From the NCBI GenBank assembly GCA_903886165.1, contig CAISLL010000289.1, forward strand, positions 1 to 5,986: a stretch of DNA of 5,986 nt. Reading direction: 5' to 3'. Every line of letters begins with the position of its first letter. Positions within the stretch are counted from its first letter, which is position 1. This document shows, piece after piece, positions 1 to 5,744 of the stretch. Under the pieces are notes generated by a model. That model was not told where the DNA came from. It searched no databases and saw nothing but the letters and a program-made list of their open reading frames with translations. Origin of the DNA: an uncultured beta proteobacterium (GTDB lineage: Bacteria > Pseudomonadota > Gammaproteobacteria > Burkholderiales > Burkholderiaceae_C). Both the position numbers and the translations under genes were made by a program.

Positions 1-178
1 TGATGGCCGCCACCCCCACCACGTCGTTGAATGGGTCGGTAAAGCGGGCCTGCGGGTCGTAAATCTGGCCCATTTGCGCCACGCTGTGCGGCGTCAGCGT
101 TTCGAAAAACCGCACGATGTGCGCAACCTGACCAGTGTGATCACTCAATTTTGCGGAGTCAGCGAGGTCAGGGTTCAT
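1..178 (-). CDS. NTF2/SnoaL-like family protein, 5' part only (runs off the left edge)
   Basis: The first 59 codons are visible, read from the ATG at 178 down to position 2; the rest lies outside the window. I translated it by hand. It begins MNPDLADSAKLSDHTG and continues with VRFFETLTPHSVAQMGQIYD and ARFTDPFNDVVGVAAI. The FFETL...IYDPQARFTDPFND pattern is typical of small NTF2-like/SnoaL-like proteins, which form a cone-shaped alpha+beta pocket. No catalytic function can be assigned. Its start codon overlaps the stop of the upstream dehydrogenase by 4 bases (ATGA, 175-178), so it is almost certainly translationally coupled to that gene. Family members of this kind are commonly found with the same dehydrogenase in this neighbourhood. 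A pocket protein for a lipid intermediate is possible but is inference. The family call is fairly secure; the function is unknown. Confidence 0.82.
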   Translation of the reverse strand, partial: MNPDLADSAKLSDHTGQVAHIVRFFETLTPHSVAQMGQIYDPQARFTDPFNDVVGVAAI

Positions 179-954
179 TGAGTGGCGCGTTCAACCAGAG
201 AAAAGTAGGTCCGGTAGGGTAGCAGGCGCAGGGCCTTGAGCCACAGGGTGAAGCGTTTCGGGAAATGAATCTCGAACGCGCCGCCCGCCCAGCCCTTCAG
301 AATGGCTTGCGCCGCCTGTTCAGGCGTGAGCAGCGCGGGCATGGCAAAGGTGTTGCCAGCCGTGAGCGGTGTTTGCACGAAACCGGGGTTGATGATGGAC
401 ACGCCCAGCCCCCTGCCGCGCAAATCCAGGTACAGCGTCTCGGCCAGGTTGATCAGCGCGGCTTTGGTTGGTCCGTAAGCCAGGCTGTTGGGCAGGCCAC
501 CAAAGCCCGCCACGCTGCCAATCAAGCTGATGTGCCCCTGGCCGCGCGCCAGCAATGAGGGCAGCACGGCGTCCAGCACATGCAATGCACCTACGTAATT
601 CACGTCCACGTGGCGCTTCATGTCGGCCAGGTTCAGCTTGTCAGCGCGCATGGCCTGGTAATGGCCGGCGCAGTACACCACGCAGTCCAGCGGGCCCTGC
701 GCCAGCAGCTGAATCGCCGCTGCTTGCACAGCCTGTTCATCCGTCACGTCCAGCGTCTGCCCCTCGCTGCCGGGATGTGCTTGCACAAAAGCCTCCAGCA
801 GTGCGGTCTGGCGGGCCGACACCACCACCCGGGCCCCCAGCGCATGCAGCGCATGGGCGCTGGCGGCGCCAATGCCGCTGGAGGCGCCCACCAGCCAGAC
901 GGTTTTGCCGTGCCAGTCGTTCATGCGTGGGTTGAGGGGGGGCAGGAAAGCCAT
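175..954 (-). CDS. Short-chain dehydrogenase/reductase (SDR), classical type
   Basis: A 259-residue Rossmann-fold oxidoreductase, expected to be cytoplasmic and NAD(P)(H)-dependent. Visible motifs are the cofactor glycine motif GASSGIG at residues 23-29, LDVTD at 68-72, CAG at 95-97 (equivalent of NNAG), the structural Asn119, catalytic Ser147 in LIGSVAG, and the YxxxK pair Tyr160/Lys164. PGFVQTPLT follows at 190-198, so the active site is complete. An Arg at 48 (SAR) after strand beta-2 would suit NADP(H), which is inference. The substrate is unknown; the context suggests oxidation or reduction of a fatty-acid-derived group. The start is uncertain: ATG at 954 is taken, but ATG at 924 (MNDWHGK) would also keep the whole fold, and neither has a clear Shine-Dalgarno. 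The gene follows the AT-rich repeat at 961-1020 and overlaps the NTF2-like gene by ATGA. A possible weak promoter in the repeat cannot be excluded. Confidence 0.93.
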   Translation of the reverse strand: MAFLPPLNPRMNDWHGKTVWLVGASSGIGAASAHALHALGARVVVSARQTALLEAFVQAHPGSEGQTLDVTDEQAVQAAAIQLLAQGPLDCVVYCAGHYQAMRADKLNLADMKRHVDVNYVGALHVLDAVLPSLLARGQGHISLIGSVAGFGGLPNSLAYGPTKAALINLAETLYLDLRGRGLGVSIINPGFVQTPLTAGNTFAMPALLTPEQAAQAILKGWAGGAFEIHFPKRFTLWLKALRLLPYRTYFSLVERATQ

Positions 955-960
955 GAGGAC

Positions 961-1020
961 TATATTATTTGATAGCTTACTGCGCTTAATTCATAAGGGC
1001 TATAGGCTTATTTGTTATAA
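961..1020. repeat. AT-rich intergenic repeat, copy A (Comamonadaceae-type, ATAGCT core)
   Basis: About 60 bases of AT-rich sequence fill nearly the whole gap between the DUF3833 gene and the dehydrogenase. They align with the gap at 5686-5744 at roughly 70% identity with one gap. Shared blocks are TATATTA at the left end, ATAGCT, GCGC, GGG-TAT in the middle, and TTATTTGT followed by ATAA at the right end. Sequences with this layout (ATAGCT, GCGC, AAGGGCTA-AGGC, then an AT-rich end) are, from memory, abundant between genes in Comamonadaceae genomes; I could not check this. It separates two tightly coupled gene groups. Confidence 0.6.
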
Positions 1021-1022
1021 AT

Positions 1023-1565
1023 TCATGCGCCAGTGCGGCGAGTGAAAGACAAGGTGACCTCGCCCAAATACACACCAAACTTGCTCATGCGAGCCTTGTT
1101 CAGCATCACCGTGGGGGTCATCAGGTACATCCAGTCGTCAAACTGCACCTCAAAGACGCGGCCATCAACCGGCAGCGCCAGGGTGTAGCGCCAGTTCAAT
1201 GTATTGCCCCGGCTGGTGCCCAGGGCGGTGCCGATCACGTCATCGGCCCGGCCGGTGTATTGACCGTCGGGCAGTTTCTGTATGCGCCAGACGCGCCGCT
1301 GGGTGGTGCCGTCCGAGTAAGTAAAGGCTTCGTCCAGCACGCCGTCGTCGCCGGTCCAGCTGCATTGCATCACCACGGTGAAGCGTTTCACCACCTGGCC
1401 GGAGCGGTCAGTGAAGATTCCATAAGCGTCCAGCGTGCCGTTGAAGTAGCTGCGCAGGTCAAGCGTTGGTTTCTCGCTGGCGTAGCTGTCGATTTTTTGT
1501 GAGGCGCAACCTTGCAGAGCCAGGGTGGAAGCGGCCGCAGCGCCCAGAAGTAGTCGTCTTTTCAT
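1023..1565 (-). CDS. DUF3833 family lipoprotein
   Basis: A 180-residue predicted lipoprotein. The start is the ATG at 1565, giving MKRRLLLGAA. It overlaps the transporter stop by ATGA (1562-1565) and places a basic n-region, a short hydrophobic core and the lipobox LQGC with Cys20 exactly where a signal-peptidase-II signal belongs. An upstream in-frame start at 1637 would bury this signal. Residue +2 is Ala, not Asp, so sorting to the outer membrane is expected under the enterobacterial Lol rule. The mature part has the DUF3833 pattern: FNGTLDAYGIFTDRSG, RFTVVMQCSW, LDEAFTYSDGTTQRRVW, YTGRADDVIGTALG, NTLNWRYTL, FDDWMYLMT, and a C-terminal KFGVYLGEVTLSF. The biochemical function of the family is not established. 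It is last in the coupled CHI-like/transporter/lipoprotein group, which suggests a role at the outer face of the system. Confidence 0.9.
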   Translation of the reverse strand: MKRRLLLGAAAASTLALQGCASQKIDSYASEKPTLDLRSYFNGTLDAYGIFTDRSGQVVKRFTVVMQCSWTGDDGVLDEAFTYSDGTTQRRVWRIQKLPDGQYTGRADDVIGTALGTSRGNTLNWRYTLALPVDGRVFEVQFDDWMYLMTPTVMLNKARMSKFGVYLGEVTLSFTRRTGA

Positions 1566-2872
1566 GGTGATTTCCGGATGACGGTGAAGTAAAGAAGCAC
1601 CAGCGCAAGGGTTTTCAATGCGCACGGCAGCAGGCAATAGGCCCAGGTCAACGCCGACAGGGCCTGTTCGTCACGTGCGCCGGGGGCGTAGCCAAACGCA
1701 CCCAGCAGGGGTAGTGCCAGGCCGGCGGCCAGCGCCAGGTTCAGCTTGGTGGCAAAGGCCCACCAGCCAAAGTAGGCGCCCTCTGAGTGGCCGCGGTCAC
1801 CCTGGGCTTCAATCTGGCCGTTCAACAGGGCAGCCGGCAAGGCCAGGTCGGTGGCCATGGCAACACCGCTCAGGGCGCAGACCAGCAGAAAGGCCAGACT
1901 GTCACCGGTGCCCAGTTGGGACGCAAAACCAAACACCGCCAGCGCCAGCGCCATCCCGACGCCCCACGTGCGCGCCAGCCCCAGGCGCGCCACCACCTGC
2001 AGCCAGAGCGGCAGGGCCAATGCAGCACAGAGAAAGTAGCTGCCCAAAAACAAGGGCTCCATGGCTGCGGGGGCCTGCAGGCGGTCTTGCACAAAAAACA
2101 GGATCAGCGTGGCTGGCACGGCACTGGCGATGCCGTTCACCAAAAACACGGCCATCAGCGCGCGAAAGCCCGGGCGCGACCAAGGCAGCCAAAGTGTGGC
2201 GCGCACCATCGCGGTTTTGGTCAGAGGTGCAGTAGTCTGCGCAGCAGTGGTGGGCGTTGGGCCGGCACGCCAGGCCAGCCAGGCGGCGATGCTAGCTATC
2301 AACAAAATAGCTGTTGTGGCAGGCATTCCAAGAGCCAGAGGTGAAATGGATGCCAACACCACACCGGCCAGGCCAAAACCTTCACGCCAGGCCACCACGC
2401 GGCTGCGTTTGCCCTCATTGCCACCCAAGCGTGCGCCCCAGGCCTGGTGCAGGATGCTCAGGGCGCTGAACGCCACGGTGGTCAGCAGCAGGCTCAAGCC
2501 CAGCCAGAGCATCAAACCAGTGTTCGCCTCGGCTGACACAGCCGCAGGCGGGAAAAACATCAGCGCAAATCCGCTGCACAGCAGTGTCCCGGCCAGCGCG
2601 CCCCAGCGCAATACCGCGGCCGCTGAGCGGGCAAACAGCTGGTCAGCCAAGCGCCCCAGCCAGGGGTCGATCACCGTGTCAAACAGGCGCACCGCCAGCA
2701 GCAGCGCGCCCAGGCTGGCCAGGCTCAGCCCGAAATTGCGCGCGTAGTGGTTGGGCAGCAGCACGTACAGCGGCAGCGCCACAAAAGCCAGCGGCAGGCC
2801 CATCAGGCCATAACGCGAGCCCATGCGCCAGGAAAACACCGGTTCAGACGCACCGTGGCCAATGGTTCTCAT
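1562..2872 (-). CDS. MFS_2 (GPH/MelB-like) transporter
   Basis: A 436-residue inner-membrane protein with about 12 hydrophobic segments and a loop around residues 204-222, as usual for the glycoside-pentoside-hexuronide/MFS_2 family. The N-terminus YGLMGLPLAFVALPLYVLLP leads into helix 2 with RLFDTVIDPWLGRLAD. There Arg62, Asp65 and Asp69 keep the spacing of Arg52/Asp55/Asp59 of MelB, the cation-coupling pair. Lys376 in WAFATKLNLA sits where MelB has Lys377. Cation-coupled transport is therefore plausible, but a sugar substrate is not implied. MFS_2 also contains the vertebrate lysophospholipid carrier MFSD2A, and the lipid-modifying neighbours make a lipid-like substrate reasonable (inference). 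Its ATG overlaps the CHI-like stop (ATGA, 2869-2872) and its stop overlaps the DUF3833 start. Codons around residues 184-194 are unusually AT-rich (see the repeat remnant). Confidence 0.92.
   Translation of the reverse strand: MRTIGHGASEPVFSWRMGSRYGLMGLPLAFVALPLYVLLPNHYARNFGLSLASLGALLLAVRLFDTVIDPWLGRLADQLFARSAAAVLRWGALAGTLLCSGFALMFFPPAAVSAEANTGLMLWLGLSLLLTTVAFSALSILHQAWGARLGGNEGKRSRVVAWREGFGLAGVVLASISPLALGMPATTAILLIASIAAWLAWRAGPTPTTAAQTTAPLTKTAMVRATLWLPWSRPGFRALMAVFLVNGIASAVPATLILFFVQDRLQAPAAMEPLFLGSYFLCAALALPLWLQVVARLGLARTWGVGMALALAVFGFASQLGTGDSLAFLLVCALSGVAMATDLALPAALLNGQIEAQGDRGHSEGAYFGWWAFATKLNLALAAGLALPLLGAFGYAPGARDEQALSALTWAYCLLPCALKTLALVLLYFTVIRKSP
2291..2320. repeat. Possible repeat remnant inside the transporter gene
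   Basis: A short AT-rich patch inside the coding sequence has AGCTAT at 2294-2299 and ATAGCT at 2307-2312, a 6-base inverted repeat with a 7-base loop. It has the same ATAGCT core as the two intergenic repeats. On the coding strand it encodes residues 184-194 (PATTAILLIAS, part of a membrane helix) and uses ATA and TTG codons, which stand out from the surrounding GC-rich codon use. It could be an absorbed, in-frame repeat fragment or simply chance. The reading frame is intact. Confidence 0.3.
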
Positions 2873-3456
2873 GAGGCGGCACCCCCCAGTAATTCGCGGC
2901 GCAGGGTGGGTTCGCTGGTGGCCTCTGCCAGCCAGATGCCGAAAAAAGCCGCGCTGAAGCGCCCATCGGCAATGCTACCCAGGGGCTGGCCGTTGAGCCA
3001 GAAGCGGGCCCCCACGCCCGGCTGGTGCAGACCCGTCAGACGGTCGCCCGCCTGCACGTCGGGAAACAACTGCGTCATGGCACGCAGCCATTGGGCTGCC
3101 TGGCCCTCAGGCACTGGGCCAATACCACGTATTTCTTTCAGAGAGCGCTCGGCAATGGCGGCACCCTTGAGGGCGCGCAAGTAACTCAGTGACAGCGCCA
3201 GCGGGTGCTTGTCATATTGGTTGGCCCGAAAGCCTGGTTCGACCCAGAGCTGTGCGTCATACACCTCAAAGCCCCACACACGCAGCCGGGTGCTGCCTGC
3301 CAGACCTGCCTGCGGCAACGCGGCACGGACCTCGGGCCACATGGAGCTTGCCTGCGCAGTGGCCGACAACGCAAGCCATGCCGCAGCGGCGCCCAGCAAT
3401 TTGCGGCGCTGAAAAGACGTGGTAGTGCGGGAGTGCGGGTTCATTTGGCCGGCCAC
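2869..3456 (-). CDS. Chalcone-isomerase-like exported protein
   Basis: A 195-residue protein of the bacterial chalcone-isomerase-like family (CHI fold, related to plant CHI and fatty-acid-binding proteins). The N-terminus has a twin-arginine stretch, FQRRKLLGAAAAWLALSA, with Arg17/Arg18. It is followed by a likely signal-peptidase-I site, AQA-S, after residue 36, so the mature protein should be periplasmic; Tat or Sec export are both possible. The mature part shows TRLRVWGFEVYDAQLWVEPG (about 56-75), the hydrophobic LALSLSYLRALKGAAIAERS, GDRLTGLHQPGVGARFWLNG, and a C-terminal FSAAFFGIWLAE helix, matching the family layout. Plant flavonoid chemistry is not implied. Binding or handling of an acyl chain is the more natural inference. 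GTG at 3456 is taken as the start because CAGGA lies 5 bases upstream; ATG at 3444 lacks such a site. The gene is coupled to the transporter through ATGA. Confidence 0.85.
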   Translation of the reverse strand: MAGQMNPHSRTTTSFQRRKLLGAAAAWLALSATAQASSMWPEVRAALPQAGLAGSTRLRVWGFEVYDAQLWVEPGFRANQYDKHPLALSLSYLRALKGAAIAERSLKEIRGIGPVPEGQAAQWLRAMTQLFPDVQAGDRLTGLHQPGVGARFWLNGQPLGSIADGRFSAAFFGIWLAEATSEPTLRRELLGGAAS

Positions 3457-3461
3457 GGTGG

Positions 3462-3466
3462 TCCTG
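3462..3466 (-). promoter_or_regulatory. Shine-Dalgarno site supporting the GTG start at 3456
   Basis: On the minus strand CAGGA is followed by five bases (CCACC) and then GTG. The alternative ATG at 3444 has only a GC-rich stretch without a purine block at the right distance. The site therefore favours the GTG start of the CHI-like gene. Confidence 0.5.
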
Positions 3467-3474
3467 TTATTTCG

Positions 3475-3549
3475 GTTGTCATACCGGGTTTGACCCGGTA
3501 TCCATGCACCCCGCGGTCATGGATTGCGGATTGGGTCCGCCATGACAAC
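3475..3549. repeat. 75 bp palindromic element with terminal inverted repeats and three hairpins
   Basis: The ends GTTGTCAT (3475-3482) and ATGACAAC (3542-3549) are perfect 8-base inverted repeats. Inside are ATACCGGG/CCCGGTAT (3481-3488/3494-3501, 5-base loop), TCCATG/CATGGA (3501-3506/3518-3523) and GCGGA/TCCGC (3526-3530/3536-3540, 5-base loop). Together they could fold into a cloverleaf- or cruciform-like structure. The opening GTCATACCGGGTTTGACC and the closing CCGCCATGAC resemble a widespread short palindromic repeat of proteobacterial genomes (GTCAT-CCGGG-TTGA-CCCGG-ATCCATG type), recalled from memory. It fills the middle of the 148-base gap between the methyltransferase and the CHI-like gene. 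In the transcript it could act as an attenuator or RNA-stabilising structure. There is no U-tract like that of a classical terminator. Confidence 0.75.
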
Positions 3550-3604
3550 AAAGATGGTTTTCTGGCGGTTGGGGTGTCATCACTGCGTGGGGCTGGTGAA
3601 GACA

Positions 3605-4837
3605 TCAGGTGGGCTTTTGCAGCGTGACCTGCAGCACGTCGATGTTGTTTTCCATGAAGGCAGCCTCGCAGTACGCCAGGTAAAACTCCCAGATGCGCAT
3701 GAAGCGTTCGTCAAAGCCGCCTTGCAACACGGCCTCGCGCCGGGACATAAAACGTTCGCGCCAGCGTTTCAGGGTTTCGGCGTAGTCGTGGCCAAAGGCG
3801 TACTCGTTCACCACCTCCAGGCCCGCCGCCTGGGCCTGGGCGCGAAACTCGCGCGGGCAGGGCAGGCAGCCGCCGGGGAAGATGTATTGCTGGATGAAGT
3901 CGGTGGAACCCAGGTAGCGTTCAAACAGCGTGTCGTCGATCACGATGCTTTGCAGGCAGGCCTTGGCGCCGGGTTTGAGCAGCTTGGCCACGGTGGCGAA
4001 GTAGGTGGGCCAGTACTCACGGCCCACGGCTTCGACCATTTCGATGGAGCAAATGGCGTCATAGGGCGCATCGTCAATGTCGCGGTAGTCTTGCAGGCGC
4101 AACTCTGCCCGCCCGGTCATGCCAAGTCGCTCCATGCGCGCCTGGGCAAAGGCCAGTTGCTCGGTGCTGAGCGTGACGCCGGTGACGGTTGTGCCAAATT
4201 CGGTGCAGGCCAGCTCGGCCAAGGCGCCCCAGCCGCAGCCGATTTCCAGCACCCGGTCGCCGGGTTTGGCACCGGCCTCCGTCAGGGCGCGCCGCACCTT
4301 GGTGGCCTGCGCCTGCGTCATCGGCTGGGACAGATCGCCGTCAAAGATGGCGGCCGAATAGTTCATGCTGTCGTCCAGCCAGAGCTGGTAAAACGCGTTC
4401 CCAAGGTCGTAGTGGGCGTGGATGTTTTTCTGGCTGTTGGCGCGGGTGTTGCGGTGCAGCAAGTGTTTGATGCGGTACAGCAGGCGCCCGGCCCAGGTGC
4501 CGTAGATCACGTCTTCCACTTCGGTGCGGTTTTTCACCAGCACGCGCAGCAGCTCGGTCAGGTTGGGCGTGCTCCAGTCGCCCGCAATGAAGCTCTCGGC
4601 AAAACCGATGTCACCCGACTTGAGCGCCGCGCTGCAGGGGCGCCAGTTGTGCAGCACCAGCGTGGCGTGGGGCAGGGTTTGGTTGCCAAAACGCTGCATC
4701 CGACCGTCGGGCAGTTGCAGGGTCAGGCTGCCGTGGCGCAGACGGTTCAAAAGCTTGAGTACGGCCCTAGCGGCTCTGGGTGCATCGGTGGGCAGGTCAA
4801 ACGCGTGGGCATCCGGGTGGCTGGTGGTACTGTTCAT
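3605..4837 (-). CDS. Cyclopropane-fatty-acyl-phospholipid synthase family SAM methyltransferase
   Basis: A 410-residue class I SAM-dependent enzyme of the Cfa family, expected to modify double bonds of membrane phospholipid acyl chains. An N-terminal lipid-binding-type region (about 1-135) precedes HAHYDLGNAFYQLWLDD (140-156), the SAM motif VLEIGCGWGALAE (196-208), TGVTLSTEQ (219-227), LQDYRD (248-253), SIEMVEAVG (264-272), the IQQYIFPGGCLP stretch (315-326) and FGHDYAETL (348-356). Compared with E. coli Cfa, Glu239 is kept (Glu269) and Tyr317 is kept (Tyr352). Cys139 is replaced by Ala162 (NYSAAIF for QYSCAYW) and His266 by Gln296 (LQSIV for LHTIG). These two residues help bind the active-site bicarbonate, so methylation rather than cyclopropanation is plausible. 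ATG at 4837 is chosen over TTG at 4846 because AAAGG lies 9 bases upstream of it. DUF1365 ends 12 bases upstream. Confidence 0.93.
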   Translation of the reverse strand: MNSTTSHPDAHAFDLPTDAPRAARAVLKLLNRLRHGSLTLQLPDGRMQRFGNQTLPHATLVLHNWRPCSAALKSGDIGFAESFIAGDWSTPNLTELLRVLVKNRTEVEDVIYGTWAGRLLYRIKHLLHRNTRANSQKNIHAHYDLGNAFYQLWLDDSMNYSAAIFDGDLSQPMTQAQATKVRRALTEAGAKPGDRVLEIGCGWGALAELACTEFGTTVTGVTLSTEQLAFAQARMERLGMTGRAELRLQDYRDIDDAPYDAICSIEMVEAVGREYWPTYFATVAKLLKPGAKACLQSIVIDDTLFERYLGSTDFIQQYIFPGGCLPCPREFRAQAQAAGLEVVNEYAFGHDYAETLKRWRERFMSRREAVLQGGFDERFMRIWEFYLAYCEAAFMENNIDVLQVTLQKPT

Positions 4838-4846
4838 GGGTGTCAA

Positions 4847-4851
4847 CCTTT
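4847..4851 (-). promoter_or_regulatory. Shine-Dalgarno site fixing the methyltransferase start at 4837
   Basis: AAAGG on the minus strand lies 9 bases before the ATG at 4837 and overlaps the TAA stop of DUF1365 (4850-4852). The in-frame TTG at 4846 directly abuts this site, which is too close for initiation, so the ATG is preferred. The overlap implies that ribosomes ending DUF1365 can reinitiate on the methyltransferase. Confidence 0.65.
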
Positions 4852-5638
4852 AACGGGTGGTGAATTGGGCGGGTGGCGTGGGCTTTTTGAAAAAAGGCAC
4901 GCTTTTTAAAAACAATTTGGCGGCTTGCCAGTGAATACGCAGCACCACGCCCAGCGTCATGGCCGGGTAATGCAGCATGGCTTTGCGGATGGATTGGGCG
5001 GTGAGCGGCTCCAGGGTGCCGCTGATACTGGTCTCGATCAAGGGGCCGGAGGCATCGTCAAAGTCCACCCGCGCCACGGTGCGGCTGAGGTTGGGCGTCA
5101 GCATGAAGCGAAAGCGGTAGCCGCCCTCGACCGGGCAAAACGGTGACACATGGAACACCTTGGCGGCGCGCTGTTCCACGCCAAATTGCGGCGTGTTGAG
5201 CAAATAGCAGTGGCGCTCGCCAAAGGTGTTGTTGACCTCCACCACCACGGCGCGCAGGCTGCCGTCAGGGCGGTGGCAGTACCAGAAACTCACCGGCTTG
5301 AAGGTGAACCCGAGCACACGCGGGTAACAATGCAGCCAGACTTCGCCTTGCGCGTCCGTGATGCCCTCGCTGTGCAGAAGTTCGTCCAGCCAGGCCAGTG
5401 CGCCACCGTTGGCCAGGCTGCGCCCGTCACCGTGGTCGGTGTCATAAAAGCTCAAGAGCGCCCAGTGGTTGCGGGCCAGCGCGGTGACCGGGTGACGTTG
5501 CAGGCCGCGCATGGGCAGCATCAAAAAATAGGTGGGGTAGGCAAAGGCGTGGTGCACCGGTTTGATGCGGGTGTGGCGCACTTGGCCAAAACCGATCAGT
5601 GGCAGGGCATCCGTCTGGCTGCTGAGGGCTGCATTCAT
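4850..5638 (-). CDS. DUF1365 family protein
   Basis: A 262-residue protein with all the recognisable DUF1365 blocks: GQVRHTRIKPVHHAFAYPTYF (in two parts, 18-30 and 31-38), FYDTDHGDGRSL (64-75), YPRVLGFTFKPVSFWYCH (105-122), EVNNTFGERHCYLL (134-147), KVFHVSPFCPVEGGYRFRF (160-178), and the C-terminal TLGVVLRIHWQAAKLFLKSVPFF. The many conserved His, Asp and aromatic residues suggest an enzyme or a metal- or lipid-binding protein, but no reaction is established. DUF1365 genes are classically adjacent to Cfa-family and FAD oxidoreductase genes, as here, so a role in modification of unsaturated acyl chains is likely. The C-terminal segment is hydrophobic then basic (FFKKP), which could contact the membrane. 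The start is ATG at 5638 with AAGGG 7 bases upstream. Repeat copy B lies upstream. Confidence 0.92.
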   Translation of the reverse strand: MNAALSSQTDALPLIGFGQVRHTRIKPVHHAFAYPTYFLMLPMRGLQRHPVTALARNHWALLSFYDTDHGDGRSLANGGALAWLDELLHSEGITDAQGEVWLHCYPRVLGFTFKPVSFWYCHRPDGSLRAVVVEVNNTFGERHCYLLNTPQFGVEQRAAKVFHVSPFCPVEGGYRFRFMLTPNLSRTVARVDFDDASGPLIETSISGTLEPLTAQSIRKAMLHYPAMTLGVVLRIHWQAAKLFLKSVPFFKKPTPPAQFTTR

Positions 5639-5685
5639 GGTTGAGCCCTTGGCGCGATGACAATCGCACAGGGGGTGTATTCTGC

Positions 5686-5744
5686 TATATTAATAATAGC
5701 TCTACGCGCATTTTTAATAGGGGATATGGCTTTATTTGTCATAA
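5686..5744. repeat. AT-rich intergenic repeat, copy B (Comamonadaceae-type, ATAGCT core)
   Basis: This is the second copy of the repeat at 961-1020, 59 bases long, with the same order of blocks: TATATTA, ATAGCT at 5696-5701, GCGC, GGG-TAT, then TTATTTGTCATAA. It lies in the 100-base gap between the oxidoreductase and DUF1365. Its right end supplies the oxidoreductase stop codon (5739-5741), so the gene and the repeat overlap by a few bases. I see no credible sigma-70 or RpoE-type promoter in this gap. Confidence 0.6.

Noticed and set aside
138..143. TGATCA palindrome as a possible operator
   Set aside because: A single 6-base palindrome inside the coding sequence of the NTF2-like gene is expected by chance.
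1566..1637. A longer DUF3833 protein starting at 1637
   Set aside because: It would place 24 extra residues before a textbook lipoprotein signal and overlap the transporter gene much further. The ATGA start at 1565 is better.
1787..2344. Plus-strand open frames across the transporter gene
   Set aside because: They are Arg/Pro/Gln-rich low-complexity translations antisense to a clear 12-helix protein, with no family features.
3475..3549. Rho-independent terminator in the CFA/CHI gap
   Set aside because: There are strong hairpins but no U-tract following them on either strand. The terminal inverted repeats fit a dispersed palindromic element better.
4838..4846. TTG start at 4846 for the methyltransferase
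   Set aside because: It directly abuts the AAAGG site, leaving no spacer. The ATG at 4837 has a 9-base spacer.
3524..4909. A 461-codon open frame on the plus strand opposite the methyltransferase gene
   Set aside because: It runs antisense to a gene with clear Cfa-family motifs, and its product has no recognisable domain. Long stop-free antisense frames are expected in GC-rich genes.
5639..5738. RpoE-ChrR-type or sigma-70 promoter before DUF1365
   Set aside because: I looked for a TGATCC-like -35 and a suitable -10 on the minus strand and found no convincing pair. The AT-rich bases are explained by the repeat.
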